Shown here piece by piece: positions 7,545-15,185 of a DNA stretch of 18,343 nt. Source of the DNA: Acidobacteriota bacterium (lineage in GTDB: Bacteria; Acidobacteriota; Vicinamibacteria; Vicinamibacterales; UBA8438); contig SXOW01000294.1 in the NCBI GenBank assembly GCA_005778315.1, positions 1-18,343 on the forward strand, written 5' to 3'. A program made the position numbers and the translations under genes. Below the pieces are notes generated by a model. The model saw only the letters and a list, made by a program, of their open reading frames with translations, was not told the origin of the DNA and searched no databases. Position 1 is the stretch's first letter, and each line of letters starts with the position of its first letter.

Positions 7545-7573
7545 GTTTTACCTCGCAAGTAATTACCTGCGAA
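7545..7573 (-). promoter_or_regulatory. Candidate sigma-70-type promoter of bshB1-bshA
   Basis: Reading the minus strand, TTCGCA (7573-7568) and TAAAAC (7550-7545) stand 17 bp apart. Each matches four of six consensus positions of TTGACA and TATAAT. The site lies in the most AT-rich part of the divergent gap and would give a 5' leader of about 95 nt before bshB1. The spacer is almost entirely occupied by the 20-bp palindrome, so a repressor bound there would block this promoter. Confidence 0.4.
7553..7572. promoter_or_regulatory. 20-bp near-perfect palindrome, likely operator
   Basis: TCGCAAGTAATTACCTGCGA is palindromic at nine of ten base pairs, with a perfect GTAATTAC core. It sits between the bshB1 and pilus genes. 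It overlaps the candidate bsh promoter and lies about 75 bp upstream of the start expected from the sigma-54 site. A dimeric transcription factor site is the natural reading: either a repressor of the bsh genes, an upstream activating site for the sigma-54 promoter, or both. Confidence 0.5.
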
Positions 7574-7609
7574 CACTTTAGACGCATCCATGGTCCACGG
7601 TCGACACGA

Positions 7610-7626
7610 TTGGCAAAACTCTTGCT
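7610..7626 (+). promoter_or_regulatory. Sigma-54 (RpoN) promoter for the minor pilin operon
   Basis: TTGGCAAAACTCTTGCT fits the -24/-12 consensus YTGGCACGRNNNTTGCW in length and in nearly all conserved positions. GG at 7612-7613 and GC at 7624-7625 are separated by exactly 10 bp, the hallmark of RpoN promoters. Transcription would begin near 7637. This excludes the GTG at 7633 as the start of the first pilin gene and supports a start further in. RpoN with the PilS/PilR system is the known regulator of pilin genes in several bacteria, which agrees with the genes downstream. Confidence 0.65.
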
Positions 7627-7656
7627 CTCTGGGTGGGCGTGAGAAAGCAACGACAC

Positions 7657-8214
7657 GTGCCTGTGACCGCCGGACGCGAACGGGGTTTCTCGCTCATGGA
7701 AATCATGATGACCACCCTCGTAGCGTCCACCATGTTCGCCATCGCGCTTCCGTCCGGCAAGGCCGCGCTCGACTCGCTGGAGCTCGCAAGCGCCAGCCGT
7801 GAGGTCGAACGCGAACTGCAGACGGCGCGGATGCGAGCCGTGGCCGCCAATCGCCCCATGCGCATCAAGTTGAACTGTCCGAACGACGGACAGTATCGCC
7901 TCGTTGAAGTCACCGGCTTGGCTTCGACCGATGACGCCGCGGGTCGCTGTGACGAAGCGCTGTACGGCTACCCGGGACCGCGAGACAACCTGAGGGCCAC
8001 CCCGGAACACGACGGCCCACTGCTTCGCCTCGATTCCAGTATCGACACATTGCTCGGGCCTGAACTCGAGTTCTCACCCGATGGTACCACCCGGCTGGTG
8101 GTCAACGGTGCGGTGAAGACCCTGACCGCGGACGGTGTCATTTCACTCGAGCGCCACGGCGCAAAGCAGGAGATTACGGTCAATGCTCTCGGAAGAATCA
8201 CGCTGGTCCAGTGA
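7657..8214 (+). CDS. GspH/FimT-family minor pilin (pseudopilin)
   Basis: This 185-residue type IV minor pilin is of the FimT/FimU/GspH group and is the first gene of a minor pilin operon. Its class III signal is RERG|FSLMEIMM: cleavage by PilD after G10, with F11 as residue +1 and E15 as the Glu at mature position 5. It is followed by a hydrophobic N-terminal helix that anchors the protein in the inner membrane. The helix continues into the GspH-type segment SASREVERELQTARMRAVAANRPMRI and a beta-rich C-terminal domain. The reading frame is open back to a GTG at 7633, with further GTGs at 7639, 7657 and 7663. I chose 7657 because the sigma-54 site implies a transcript start near 7637 and because this gives a normal short leader. 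The start is uncertain. The protein would help prime pilus assembly. Confidence 0.85.
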   Translation: MPVTAGRERGFSLMEIMMTTLVASTMFAIALPSGKAALDSLELASASREVERELQTARMRAVAANRPMRIKLNCPNDGQYRLVEVTGLASTDDAAGRCDEALYGYPGPRDNLRATPEHDGPLLRLDSSIDTLLGPELEFSPDGTTRLVVNGAVKTLTADGVISLERHGAKQEITVNALGRITLVQ

Positions 8215-8782
8215 GCGGGGCTTCGGCTTCATCGAGACCCTGATATCGATCAGCGTCCTGACAGCGGTCTCGATTGGCGTCGCCCAGCTGTTCGCGGTTG
8301 CGGCACTCGCCAATCACAACGCCGAGGCGAGTACGTCGACGTCGGTGCTGGCGGTCGAAAAAATGGAGCAGCTCCGATCGCTCACCTGGGGCTTCGAAAC
8401 GCTGGCTGGCGGTGAGCTGGGACTCCCCATCTCCGATGTGACCACCGATCTCAGCGTCTTTCCCTCAACGAGCGGGGGTCCAGGCCTGCTGGCGTCTCCG
8501 GGTGGCACGTTGGACAGCAACGTTCCCTACTATGTCGATTACCTGAACGCCGACGGCACCTGGATCGGCACCGGCGGCTCACCCCCTTCGGGCACGGTCT
8601 ACATCCGCCGCTGGGCGGTGGACCGACTGCCGAACAGCCCCAATGACACCGTCGTCCTCCAGGTCCTCGCCACCACGCTGAAACAGGAACGGCTGCGCGC
8701 CACGGCCGGCGCGTCGGGTCCCCGCGGGAAGCTGCCGGCGGACAGTTGGCTGCTGACCGTCAAGACACGAAAAGGGGTGTAG
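8183..8782 (+). CDS. pilV: Minor pilin PilV
   Basis: This 199-residue minor pilin starts 32 nt inside the preceding fimT-like gene. The ATG at 8183 is chosen because AGGAG lies 10-11 nt upstream and because the leader then has normal length. The signal is SERG|FGFIETLIS, with cleavage after G13 and the Glu at mature position 5 (E18). A hydrophobic helix ISVLTAVSIGVAQLFAVAALA follows. The order between a FimT/GspH gene and pilW identifies it as PilV. In the known type IVa system PilV joins FimU, PilW and PilX to form the initiating minor pilin complex that carries PilY1 to the tip. The globular part is poorly conserved, as usual for this family. Confidence 0.85.
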   Translation: MLSEESRWSSERGFGFIETLISISVLTAVSIGVAQLFAVAALANHNAEASTSTSVLAVEKMEQLRSLTWGFETLAGGELGLPISDVTTDLSVFPSTSGGPGLLASPGGTLDSNVPYYVDYLNADGTWIGTGGSPPSGTVYIRRWAVDRLPNSPNDTVVLQVLATTLKQERLRATAGASGPRGKLPADSWLLTVKTRKGV

Positions 8783-8787
8783 TGACC

Positions 8788-9909
8788 ATGACCTCCCACA
8801 GTACCGTCGCGGCACAGGACACCCGGGCTCCGCGCCAGACAGGCTACTCGCTGGTGGAGATGATGATCTCGATGGGGATCATGATCGCGGTAACCGGCGC
8901 CATCTTTCAATTGGTCGCCGACGGCCAAAACGGATTCCGGACGCAACCTGAGATCGCTGACGTCCACCAGCGGCTCCGTATCGCCGCCGACATGATCTAC
9001 AAGGATCTCCTGTCGGCTGGTGCGGGCCCCTATGTGGGTGACGACCCCGGGCCAATCAGCAGCCTGCTCCCTGCCGTGCTGCCAGGCCGTTACGGGGCCA
9101 TGACGCCGGACGCCGAACTGAGCGCGTCCACAAACAGAATCACCATTTATTCGGTGCCGTCGACGCAGGCCCAGACCGTCCTGGCGGAAGACATGCCTGC
9201 GCCAAACGCTGACTTGCGGATAGACACGCTGCGGCCAGGGTGTCCCGTCTCAAGCCCGTGCGGGTTTGTGGCCGGCATGCGAGGCCTGATCTTCGACATG
9301 ACCAGCGCCGGAGCCGGGTATGACGCGTTCACGGTCACGAGTGTCACCGCCGATCAGGTGGGTCACGGCGGGTCGAACCCGACCATGTCAAGGACCTACG
9401 ACGCCTCCACGGCACGCGTCGTCGAGGCGAACCAGGCGGTGTACTACCTGGACGCGGCCAACGATCAGCTGCGCCGCTACGACGGCTACGAGCTGGACCT
9501 CCCGCTGGTCGACGATGTCGTCGCCCTGAAATTTACCTATTTCGCAAGCCCCGACCCAGCCAGCGCACCCAAACCGGCGGACGGACTGAGCAACTGCGTG
9601 TTCGCGGCCGGCGATCCGCCGACCCCGTTGCTCGCTCCACTGCAAGGGACGGCCTTGAAGGCGCTGACGCCGTCTCAGTTCACCGACGGACCCCTGTGCG
9701 GCGTGGTGCCCAATCGGTTTGACGGTGACCTGCTGCGAGTCCGAAAAATCGGGGTCGAGATTACCGTCCAGGTTGGACGAGAAGACCTTCGGGGCGACGA
9801 CCCGGATCAGTTCGTCAATGTGGGCAAGGCCTCCAGCGGCGACGCCTGGGTGCCCGACTACTCGATGAAGTTCGAGGTAGCCCCTCGGAACCTGAACCTC
9901 TTGCAATAG
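8788..9909 (+). CDS. pilW: Minor pilin PilW
   Basis: This 373-residue protein begins 5 nt after the pilV stop. AAAGGGG precedes the ATG at 8788. The prepilin signal RQTG|YSLVEMMISMG gives cleavage after G19, mature residue 1 = Y20 and Glu5 = E24, followed by the hydrophobic helix IMIAVTGAIFQLV. The post-helix stretch PEIADVHQRLRIAADMIYKDLLSAG is characteristic of PilW-type minor pilins, which are longer than the others. Late in the protein VDDVVALKFTYF and LRVRKIGVEITVQV are also typical of the family. Three Cys in close range (CPVSSPC and CVF) could form disulphides in the periplasm. It acts in the inner-membrane priming complex of the type IVa pilus. Confidence 0.88.
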   Translation: MTSHSTVAAQDTRAPRQTGYSLVEMMISMGIMIAVTGAIFQLVADGQNGFRTQPEIADVHQRLRIAADMIYKDLLSAGAGPYVGDDPGPISSLLPAVLPGRYGAMTPDAELSASTNRITIYSVPSTQAQTVLAEDMPAPNADLRIDTLRPGCPVSSPCGFVAGMRGLIFDMTSAGAGYDAFTVTSVTADQVGHGGSNPTMSRTYDASTARVVEANQAVYYLDAANDQLRRYDGYELDLPLVDDVVALKFTYFASPDPASAPKPADGLSNCVFAAGDPPTPLLAPLQGTALKALTPSQFTDGPLCGVVPNRFDGDLLRVRKIGVEITVQVGREDLRGDDPDQFVNVGKASSGDAWVPDYSMKFEVAPRNLNLLQ

Positions 9910-9923
9910 AGACCGGACCCCCC

Positions 9924-10655
9924 ATGACTCACACGCTACGCACGTGGTCGGACGAACGAGGTGTCGCGCTCTTCGTGAGCCTGATGGCCACGTTGATGCT
10001 CAGTGCGCTGGGCGCCGCCCTCGTCTTGAACACGACCACGGAAACCATGCTGACGCACAACTTCCACAGCGGGCAGCAGGCGATGTACGCAGCCGATGCC
10101 GGCGTGGAGCGCGGGCTCCAGGACTTGATCCGCGAGCCGAGCTGGAGCGCCGTGCTCGCGGGCGGTAAGGTATCCGGCTTTGTCGACACGCCACCGCACA
10201 TGTTGCCGGATGGCACGTCGGCGGACCTCGCGGCCATGACGGCAGCCCTGCAAGAAGAAACCGACACCGCCTACGGCGTCGCGAATGGCAACCGTCCGGT
10301 GTGGCGGGTCTATGGCCACGGCCCCCTGGAGGACCTGCTGCCGACGAAGCCGATCGTCGCCACCGGCTATGTCGTCGTGTGGGTCGGAGACGACCCGGGC
10401 GAAACCGACGGCGATCCGGCGGCCGAGGGGAACGGGCATGTCTTGTTGCGCGCCGAAGGGTTCGGCGAGGGTGGCAGTCGCCGGGTGGTCGAGGCGTCGG
10501 CCCTGCGTGCCGCCACGACAGCGGTCGAAGCTGGCTATGTCGCCCAGCGCGGCCAGGACGAGCAGAACCGCCGAGCGCGGAAAGAAGCCGTACAAACCCC
10601 AGGCGCCGGGCTCACGGAAATGCTCATGTCGCTGACGACCGGCGGCATCAGCTGA
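9924..10655 (+). CDS. pilX: PilX-type pilus assembly protein
   Basis: This 243-residue protein starts 14 nt after pilW. The N-terminus DERGVALFVSLMATLMLSALGAAL is the PilX_N hydrophobic helix. The residue at mature position 5 is V rather than Glu, as is common in PilX and GspK-like pilins, which act at the tip of the complex. The conserved segment QQAMYAADAGVERGLQDL follows. The C-terminal part has a DPGETDGDPAAEGNGH stretch that could bind Ca2+, but this is only a resemblance. The last codons (SLTTGGIS, then TGA) lie in the first two copies of a 20-bp tandem repeat that continues into the gap before pilY1. Its place between pilW and pilY1 is the standard order of these operons. Confidence 0.88.
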   Translation: MTHTLRTWSDERGVALFVSLMATLMLSALGAALVLNTTTETMLTHNFHSGQQAMYAADAGVERGLQDLIREPSWSAVLAGGKVSGFVDTPPHMLPDGTSADLAAMTAALQEETDTAYGVANGNRPVWRVYGHGPLEDLLPTKPIVATGYVVVWVGDDPGETDGDPAAEGNGHVLLRAEGFGEGGSRRVVEASALRAATTAVEAGYVAQRGQDEQNRRARKEAVQTPGAGLTEMLMSLTTGGIS

Positions 10656-10710
10656 CGACCGGCGGCATCAGCTGACGACCGGCGGCATCAGCTGACGACC
10701 GGCAGCATCA
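10631..10710 (+). repeat. 4 x 20-bp tandem repeat across the pilX stop codon
   Basis: The unit GCTGACGACCGGCGGCATCA occurs four times head to tail, three times perfectly and a fourth time with one change (GGCAGC for GGCGGC), followed by a partial GCT. The pilX stop TGA is formed at the first junction (10653-10655). Each junction creates the palindrome TCAGCTGA, and each unit plus the next two bases forms a GCTGA...TCAGC hairpin. Because 20 is not a multiple of 3, the TGA falls in all three frames across the array. The pilY1 start is 15 nt after the array. Confidence 0.97.
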
Positions 10711-10725
10711 GCTAAGGACAGGACC

Positions 10726-13700
10726 ATGGACCGACGCATACAGACCCTGCTGGCAATCTCGCTGGTGTTTACCATCGGCCTGGTGTTCCTGACCACCAAT
10801 CCCCGCGTCGTGCACGGGGACACTGAGCCTTGGTTTTCAGACCAGCTCGACCCGCTGCGGTTTCTGAAGCGATTTGCGGATGTGCAGGTGGTCGGCAAGG
10901 GCAACAAGCCAGCCAAGGTCAAAATCCCCAAGAAGATCAACCTCAAGAAGCCCAAGCCCATAAAGATCAAGCCACAGAATCCGATTCCGCCGGTCGGCCC
11001 CAACATCCTGTTCGCCATCGACACGTCGATCCGGATGCAGTTCGACGCGGACGGCAACTACTACGACCTGGGCACCTGGCCGACGGCAGACTCGAGCATC
11101 CCGACCGTGGCCTCCAGTCTTGGCGTCAACCCGGGTTCAACCACGTATCGACGACGATACGACGCCATGATTGACCGCGCCTCGGTGGCCGATGTATTTG
11201 ACTTCGAGGTGGATGCGAACCAGATCACGGTCGTTGACAACCTGGATGCGGGCTATGACGACTTCTTCGCCCCGACACGGCTGCGCATCGCCCGGGAAGG
11301 GCTCGCGCAGGTCGTCGAGGAGAACCACGCGATCGTACGATTCGGCTTGGTGCGGTCTCGGCAGGGTAAGGACGCGGTGCTTGGCGCCGTTGGCAACCAA
11401 CAGACCGCGATCCTGACGACACTGCCCCAGCAGAATCTTCCGGGCGACCTCGGCACCAAGCGGTGGAAGGTCACGATCCCGTGGACCAAGACATTCAACG
11501 ACGATGCGAAGGCACAGAAGAATGAGGTGCTGGTTAAGGCTGACATCTCGGACTCATCGAATGTGACCTACAACACGCTCATCCTCGACCCGGATGAGCC
11601 TGGCGCGTTGCTTCCGGCCGGATTGGGACTGAACGACTCACTGGACTCGCCCCTCGACAATCTGTTGGTCGACACGCGGGCTGAGGTCGTCCGACTGATG
11701 AAGGATGACCAGGCTATCTACCAGGAGTGCCGGAATACGGCCGTCGTGCTCGTGGTCGGTGGCGCCGGTGGCGACGACAGTCTCGCTGTCGCCGGGTCCA
11801 CCTTCCTGAATGTCAAGGAGGGCAGCATCACCCACCGCGTGCCAATTTTCGTCATCGCGGTGGCACCGCTCGCGGCTGACGTGGCCGAGTTGCAGTTGAT
11901 CGCCACGAACAGCGGCGGCAGATACTTCGAGGTGTCTGACGCCGACGAGGTCGCGTTCGCCGCCAACTACGCGGTGCAGGCGGTACACCAGCTGACCGAG
12001 GACTACGACATCGGTGTCCCGAGCATCTTTCAGACGACGAGCCCGATCGTCGGCACCGTCGATCTGGCCAACGCCAACGACATCAACGGGACGCCGCTCG
12101 CGAACAGCGCTATCACCACGGCGGGCGGCGGCCTGCTCACGCAGCGCGGCAACGTGGTGATGACTGCCGGGTTCTCGCTCCCGGGGTTCACCGCGGACCT
12201 TCGCGCCTTCCGCACCTACAAACCGGTGCTGGACCCGACCCAGCCGCTTGGGTATCGGTTTACGAAGGATGGGACACCGCTCTGGAAAGCACGCACATCC
12301 ACCGCGGCGCCTCGCAACATCTATACCTACCTCCCCGGCATGGGGATGGTGGCGTTCAACGCCGCGGCGGGATCGGTCTTGCGTCCCTATCTCCGTGCGT
12401 CGACCGACGTCGAAGCGGCCGAGCTCATCGACTTCGTTCGCAACCAGCCGCTGGGCGCCATCGTCGATTCGACGCCCGCGGTCGTCGATCCGCCTTCACT
12501 CCCGCCTCCGGATGCTGAGTACTCCAATTTCGCGGCGGCCCGCGTCAATCGACGGTCGTTGGTGTTCTACGGCGGCAACGACGGGATGCTGCACGCCATC
12601 GATGGCCGGCTCGGTGTCGAGGTCTGGGCGTTCATTCCGTTCAATCTGCTCCCAAAACTCAGCACGCTGGTGGACGGACAGCCGGTCGACAACTACGCGT
12701 ATTTCGTAGACAGCTCGCCAAAGGTCGCCGACGTGAAAGTTGCCGGGACGTGGAAGACCATGCTGTATGTCGGGGAGGCGGACGGCGGCACGTTCTACCA
12801 GGCGTTCGACGTGAGCGACGCCGGCTTGGCCGTCGCGCCGAGTGTTGGCGCCGAGGCCGCCGTCGTGGCCGCCTTCAACACACCGACAATCATTCCGTTC
12901 GCGTGGTCATTCCCCCGATACTCGGCGTTCGACCACACCATCCAAACCGCGCTGACCCCTTTCGGGGACCTGGGCAACAGCGCCACCGCGATTGAGAAGA
13001 CAGTGGGACACACCTGGTCCGACCCCGCCGTCGGCCAGATCGGGGACGAGTCAGGCCCCTGGGTCGTCATGGTCGGGTCCGGTTTTCTCGACGACACGAT
13101 TGAGGCCCAGGGTGCCCGCGGCAACGTGAGGGCAGGCACGAGTTTGTATCTGGTCGATGCGGGGACCGGAACCGTGCACGACAGCCACGACGTCGGGGAC
13201 GATGCCGGCAAGGTGCACTTCAAGAACTCGCTGCAGGCGGACCCGACCGCGACCGGGCCTGTAAACGCACGAACCGTCGACCAGTTGCTCGTCGGCGACA
13301 CCGAAGGTCAACTGTGGCGATTCAAGGTCACAGAGAATGCGGGATCCGCATTTCTGGACACCCCGCTCAAGATCTACGACGCGCAGCAGTTCCACCCGCT
13401 CTTCGCCTCGCTGGCCCTGGTCAATTTCGGCGGCGCCCTCCAGAACATCTTCGTGTCGACAGGTATCGACATCCTACCGGGACGGATGCGGATGGAACCG
13501 TACCGATTCGTGGGACTGGAAGACGATAGGACAAAGGACCAGGCGGCCAGTGTCGAGTTCTTGTTGAACCTCACCAGCCAGGACGCAGTCGGCGGCGACG
13601 AGCGGCCCACGGCATCCCCCGCCGTGGCGGGAGATGTGGTGTTCTACACCACCACGACCGAGTTCCCGAACGACCCCTGCCAGTGCCACGAGAGCACGCT

Positions 13701-13968
13701 GTACAGCTTGACCTACACGGGCACTTCGGCCTACACGGCCGGTACCGGCGGCACTGCGGCGACCGGCAAGGTCAAGAAGCCCAAGAAGGGCGCAAAGCCG
13801 GAGACGGTCACAACCTGGGAGGGACGTTCGACCGCCCCGTTCGTGGCCGACCAGCATGTGTACTTCGGCGTGGGCGACGACCTGCGCGTCCTAGGTGACC
13901 CGGACGACTACAACAACGGGGTGACCTCGCAGGGCGCGCGCGTCACCTCGTGGCGAGAAGTACGGTGA
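10726..13968 (+). CDS. pilY1: PilY1-type pilus tip adhesin / assembly protein
   Basis: This 1080-residue exported protein has an N-terminal signal peptide (MDRRIQTLLAISLVFTIGLVFLTT, ending near VVHG). AAGGA and AGGA precede its ATG. A Lys/Pro-rich tract (about 61-83) leads into a von Willebrand A-like domain starting at PNILFAIDTS. Its MIDAS motif is degenerate: D99-T-S101-I-R103 in place of D-x-S-x-S. The domain includes the VVLVVGGAGG and VPIFVIAVAP strands. The C-terminal half is the PilC/PilY1 beta-propeller, with SLVFYGGNDGMLHAIDGRLG, EVWAFIPFNLLPKL, TMLYVGEADGGTFYQAFDV and HTWSDPAVGQI. A second Lys-rich stretch, KVKKPKKGAKPE, lies near residue 1015. PilY1 normally sits at the pilus tip, carried by the minor pilins, and acts in adhesion, retraction control or surface sensing. 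The next gene overlaps its stop codon. Confidence 0.92.
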   Translation: MDRRIQTLLAISLVFTIGLVFLTTNPRVVHGDTEPWFSDQLDPLRFLKRFADVQVVGKGNKPAKVKIPKKINLKKPKPIKIKPQNPIPPVGPNILFAIDTSIRMQFDADGNYYDLGTWPTADSSIPTVASSLGVNPGSTTYRRRYDAMIDRASVADVFDFEVDANQITVVDNLDAGYDDFFAPTRLRIAREGLAQVVEENHAIVRFGLVRSRQGKDAVLGAVGNQQTAILTTLPQQNLPGDLGTKRWKVTIPWTKTFNDDAKAQKNEVLVKADISDSSNVTYNTLILDPDEPGALLPAGLGLNDSLDSPLDNLLVDTRAEVVRLMKDDQAIYQECRNTAVVLVVGGAGGDDSLAVAGSTFLNVKEGSITHRVPIFVIAVAPLAADVAELQLIATNSGGRYFEVSDADEVAFAANYAVQAVHQLTEDYDIGVPSIFQTTSPIVGTVDLANANDINGTPLANSAITTAGGGLLTQRGNVVMTAGFSLPGFTADLRAFRTYKPVLDPTQPLGYRFTKDGTPLWKARTSTAAPRNIYTYLPGMGMVAFNAAAGSVLRPYLRASTDVEAAELIDFVRNQPLGAIVDSTPAVVDPPSLPPPDAEYSNFAAARVNRRSLVFYGGNDGMLHAIDGRLGVEVWAFIPFNLLPKLSTLVDGQPVDNYAYFVDSSPKVADVKVAGTWKTMLYVGEADGGTFYQAFDVSDAGLAVAPSVGAEAAVVAAFNTPTIIPFAWSFPRYSAFDHTIQTALTPFGDLGNSATAIEKTVGHTWSDPAVGQIGDESGPWVVMVGSGFLDDTIEAQGARGNVRAGTSLYLVDAGTGTVHDSHDVGDDAGKVHFKNSLQADPTATGPVNARTVDQLLVGDTEGQLWRFKVTENAGSAFLDTPLKIYDAQQFHPLFASLALVNFGGALQNIFVSTGIDILPGRMRMEPYRFVGLEDDRTKDQAASVEFLLNLTSQDAVGGDERPTASPAVAGDVVFYTTTTEFPNDPCQCHESTLYSLTYTGTSAYTAGTGGTAATGKVKKPKKGAKPETVTTWEGRSTAPFVADQHVYFGVGDDLRVLGDPDDYNNGVTSQGARVTSWREVR

Positions 13969-15089
13969 AGAAACTTGTGCGGTGCCCTGCGTGCGGAATC
14001 AAGACGAGCGACACGCGGGAGCGCTGTCCCAAGTGTGGCGCGCCGCTCGTCGGCGCCGTCGTCATCGCGCGCATGACCGTGCCCCCGGTGCCGACCGCGG
14101 CCGAGAACAGAACAGCGGTCGGTCGGCCGCCGCTGCGGGGGGACGACGCCTCTGAGAGGGACGGGACGCCGCGACAGACATCGGTGTTCGACAAGGACAT
14201 CAGTGCCCTCTTTCCCAAGCGGAAACGATTCGGCGTCGCCGACTTTCTCCTGCTCGCGGGTCTCGTATCATGGGTGGTCCTCGCGAGTGACCTCCGGCTC
14301 TGGGTGCAGGGCGGCCTTTCCACCTTTGGCGCGAGTGGCGCGAGGGCTGGCCTCGCATCGGCGGCGACCGGATCGACCCGGGCCGAGTTGTCGCCGTCAC
14401 CCGACGCGGTGGGAGCCGACTGGCCGGACGCCGGCGGCGAGACCGACGCGCCACAGGCGGAAACAGCGGCGACGCGTGAGCCAGTTTCCGTACCTCACGC
14501 CGAGCTGATGGACGCCGGCAATCGGGCGTTCGATGCGGGCGACTTTGAGACCGCGCGGACTCATTTCACCGACGCGGCGTCGGGCACACCGAGCGATCCA
14601 CGAGCGCACAACAACCTCGGACAGGCGCTGGTTCGACTTGGCGAGGGCGAGGCAGCGCTGGTCCACCTCGAAGACGCGGTGCGACTGGAACCCGGGAGAT
14701 GGGCCTACCACTTCAACCTGGCCCACGCGTTGGGCGAAGAGGGGAGGTGGAATCGCGCTGCCGCCCAGTATCGGCAGGCCGTTCAGCTGCGACCGGACGA
14801 CCCCTCTGGTCGGTACAACCTGGCGCGCGCCCTACACGAGTGGGGCGACTACCGAAGCGCGGTCGAGAGCTATCTGGAGGCGATCGCGCTGGCACCACAC
14901 GAGCCGCGTTTCTTCTTCTCGATCGCGCGTACCTACGAAGCGATGGACCGCCCGGCTGACGCGATGGCTGCGTACACCCGATACCTGGAGATAGAGCCCG
15001 AATCGGAGCAGGCGGAGAACATCCGCCAGCGCATCGAGGAGTTAGCGGCGCTGGTCGACCGCGACGCGTCGCGCCTCGCGGGTTCCTGA
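13965..15089 (+). CDS. Zinc-ribbon, single-TM, TPR-repeat protein
   Basis: This 374-residue protein of unknown function is probably translated together with pilY1: its GTG at 13965 overlaps the pilY1 TGA (GTGA), with GAGAAG just upstream. A GTG five codons earlier (13950) is possible. The N-terminus is a zinc ribbon with C7-x2-C10 and C21-x2-C24 (CPACG...CPKCG). A charged, probably flexible stretch follows to about 85, then one transmembrane helix (FLLLAGLVSWVVLASDLRLWV, about 92-112). After an Ala/Asp/Glu-rich linker come about five TPR repeats (residues ~180-350), with typical N-x-x-G/A-x-A and P-x-D patterns such as AHNNLGQALVRLGEGEAALVHL and AYHFNLAHALGEEG. The likely topology is zinc ribbon in the cytoplasm and TPRs in the periplasm, where they could scaffold pilus proteins. 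That role is inferred from position only. Confidence 0.8.
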   Translation: MKKLVRCPACGIKTSDTRERCPKCGAPLVGAVVIARMTVPPVPTAAENRTAVGRPPLRGDDASERDGTPRQTSVFDKDISALFPKRKRFGVADFLLLAGLVSWVVLASDLRLWVQGGLSTFGASGARAGLASAATGSTRAELSPSPDAVGADWPDAGGETDAPQAETAATREPVSVPHAELMDAGNRAFDAGDFETARTHFTDAASGTPSDPRAHNNLGQALVRLGEGEAALVHLEDAVRLEPGRWAYHFNLAHALGEEGRWNRAAAQYRQAVQLRPDDPSGRYNLARALHEWGDYRSAVESYLEAIALAPHEPRFFFSIARTYEAMDRPADAMAAYTRYLEIEPESEQAENIRQRIEELAALVDRDASRLAGS

Positions 15090-15094
15090 GCCCG

Positions 15095-15119
15095 CGTCGG
15101 GGGGCGTACGCTGCCGACG
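15095..15119. other. Small inverted repeat after the TPR gene
   Basis: CGTCGG (15095-15100) pairs with CCGACG (15114-15119) around a 13-nt loop that itself contains the palindrome GCGTACGC. It begins 6 nt after the TPR gene stop, so it may mark the end of the pilus operon, but no T-tract follows and a 6-bp stem is weak in DNA of this composition. Confidence 0.25.
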
Positions 15120-15133
15120 GCATGTCGACTGCC

Positions 15134-15161
15134 TTGCGGACTCGGGCAATCGCGCTAGACT
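15134..15161 (+). promoter_or_regulatory. Candidate sigma-70-type promoter of the small exported-protein gene
   Basis: TTGCGG (15134-15139) and TAGACT (15156-15161) are separated by 16 bp, each matching four of six consensus positions. They lie directly before the strong Shine-Dalgarno GGGAGGT (15174-15180) that serves the short leader ORF. This would make the downstream gene its own transcription unit, separate from the pilus operon. Confidence 0.35.
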
Positions 15162-15185
15162 GCTATCAACCATGGGAGGTGCGGC

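Noticed and set aside
7480..7545. Small gene in the bshB1-pilus gap
   Set aside because: The only open frame there (plus strand, 7345-7581) is mostly antisense to bshB1 and has no ribosome site. The gap is better explained as a divergent promoter region.
10631..10710. CRISPR-like array
   Set aside because: The units are directly adjacent with no spacers and are only 20 bp long; it is a simple tandem repeat.
15104..15111. Palindrome GCGTACGC as an operator
   Set aside because: An 8-bp palindrome in GC-rich DNA is common by chance, and it lies within the loop of another weak inverted repeat.
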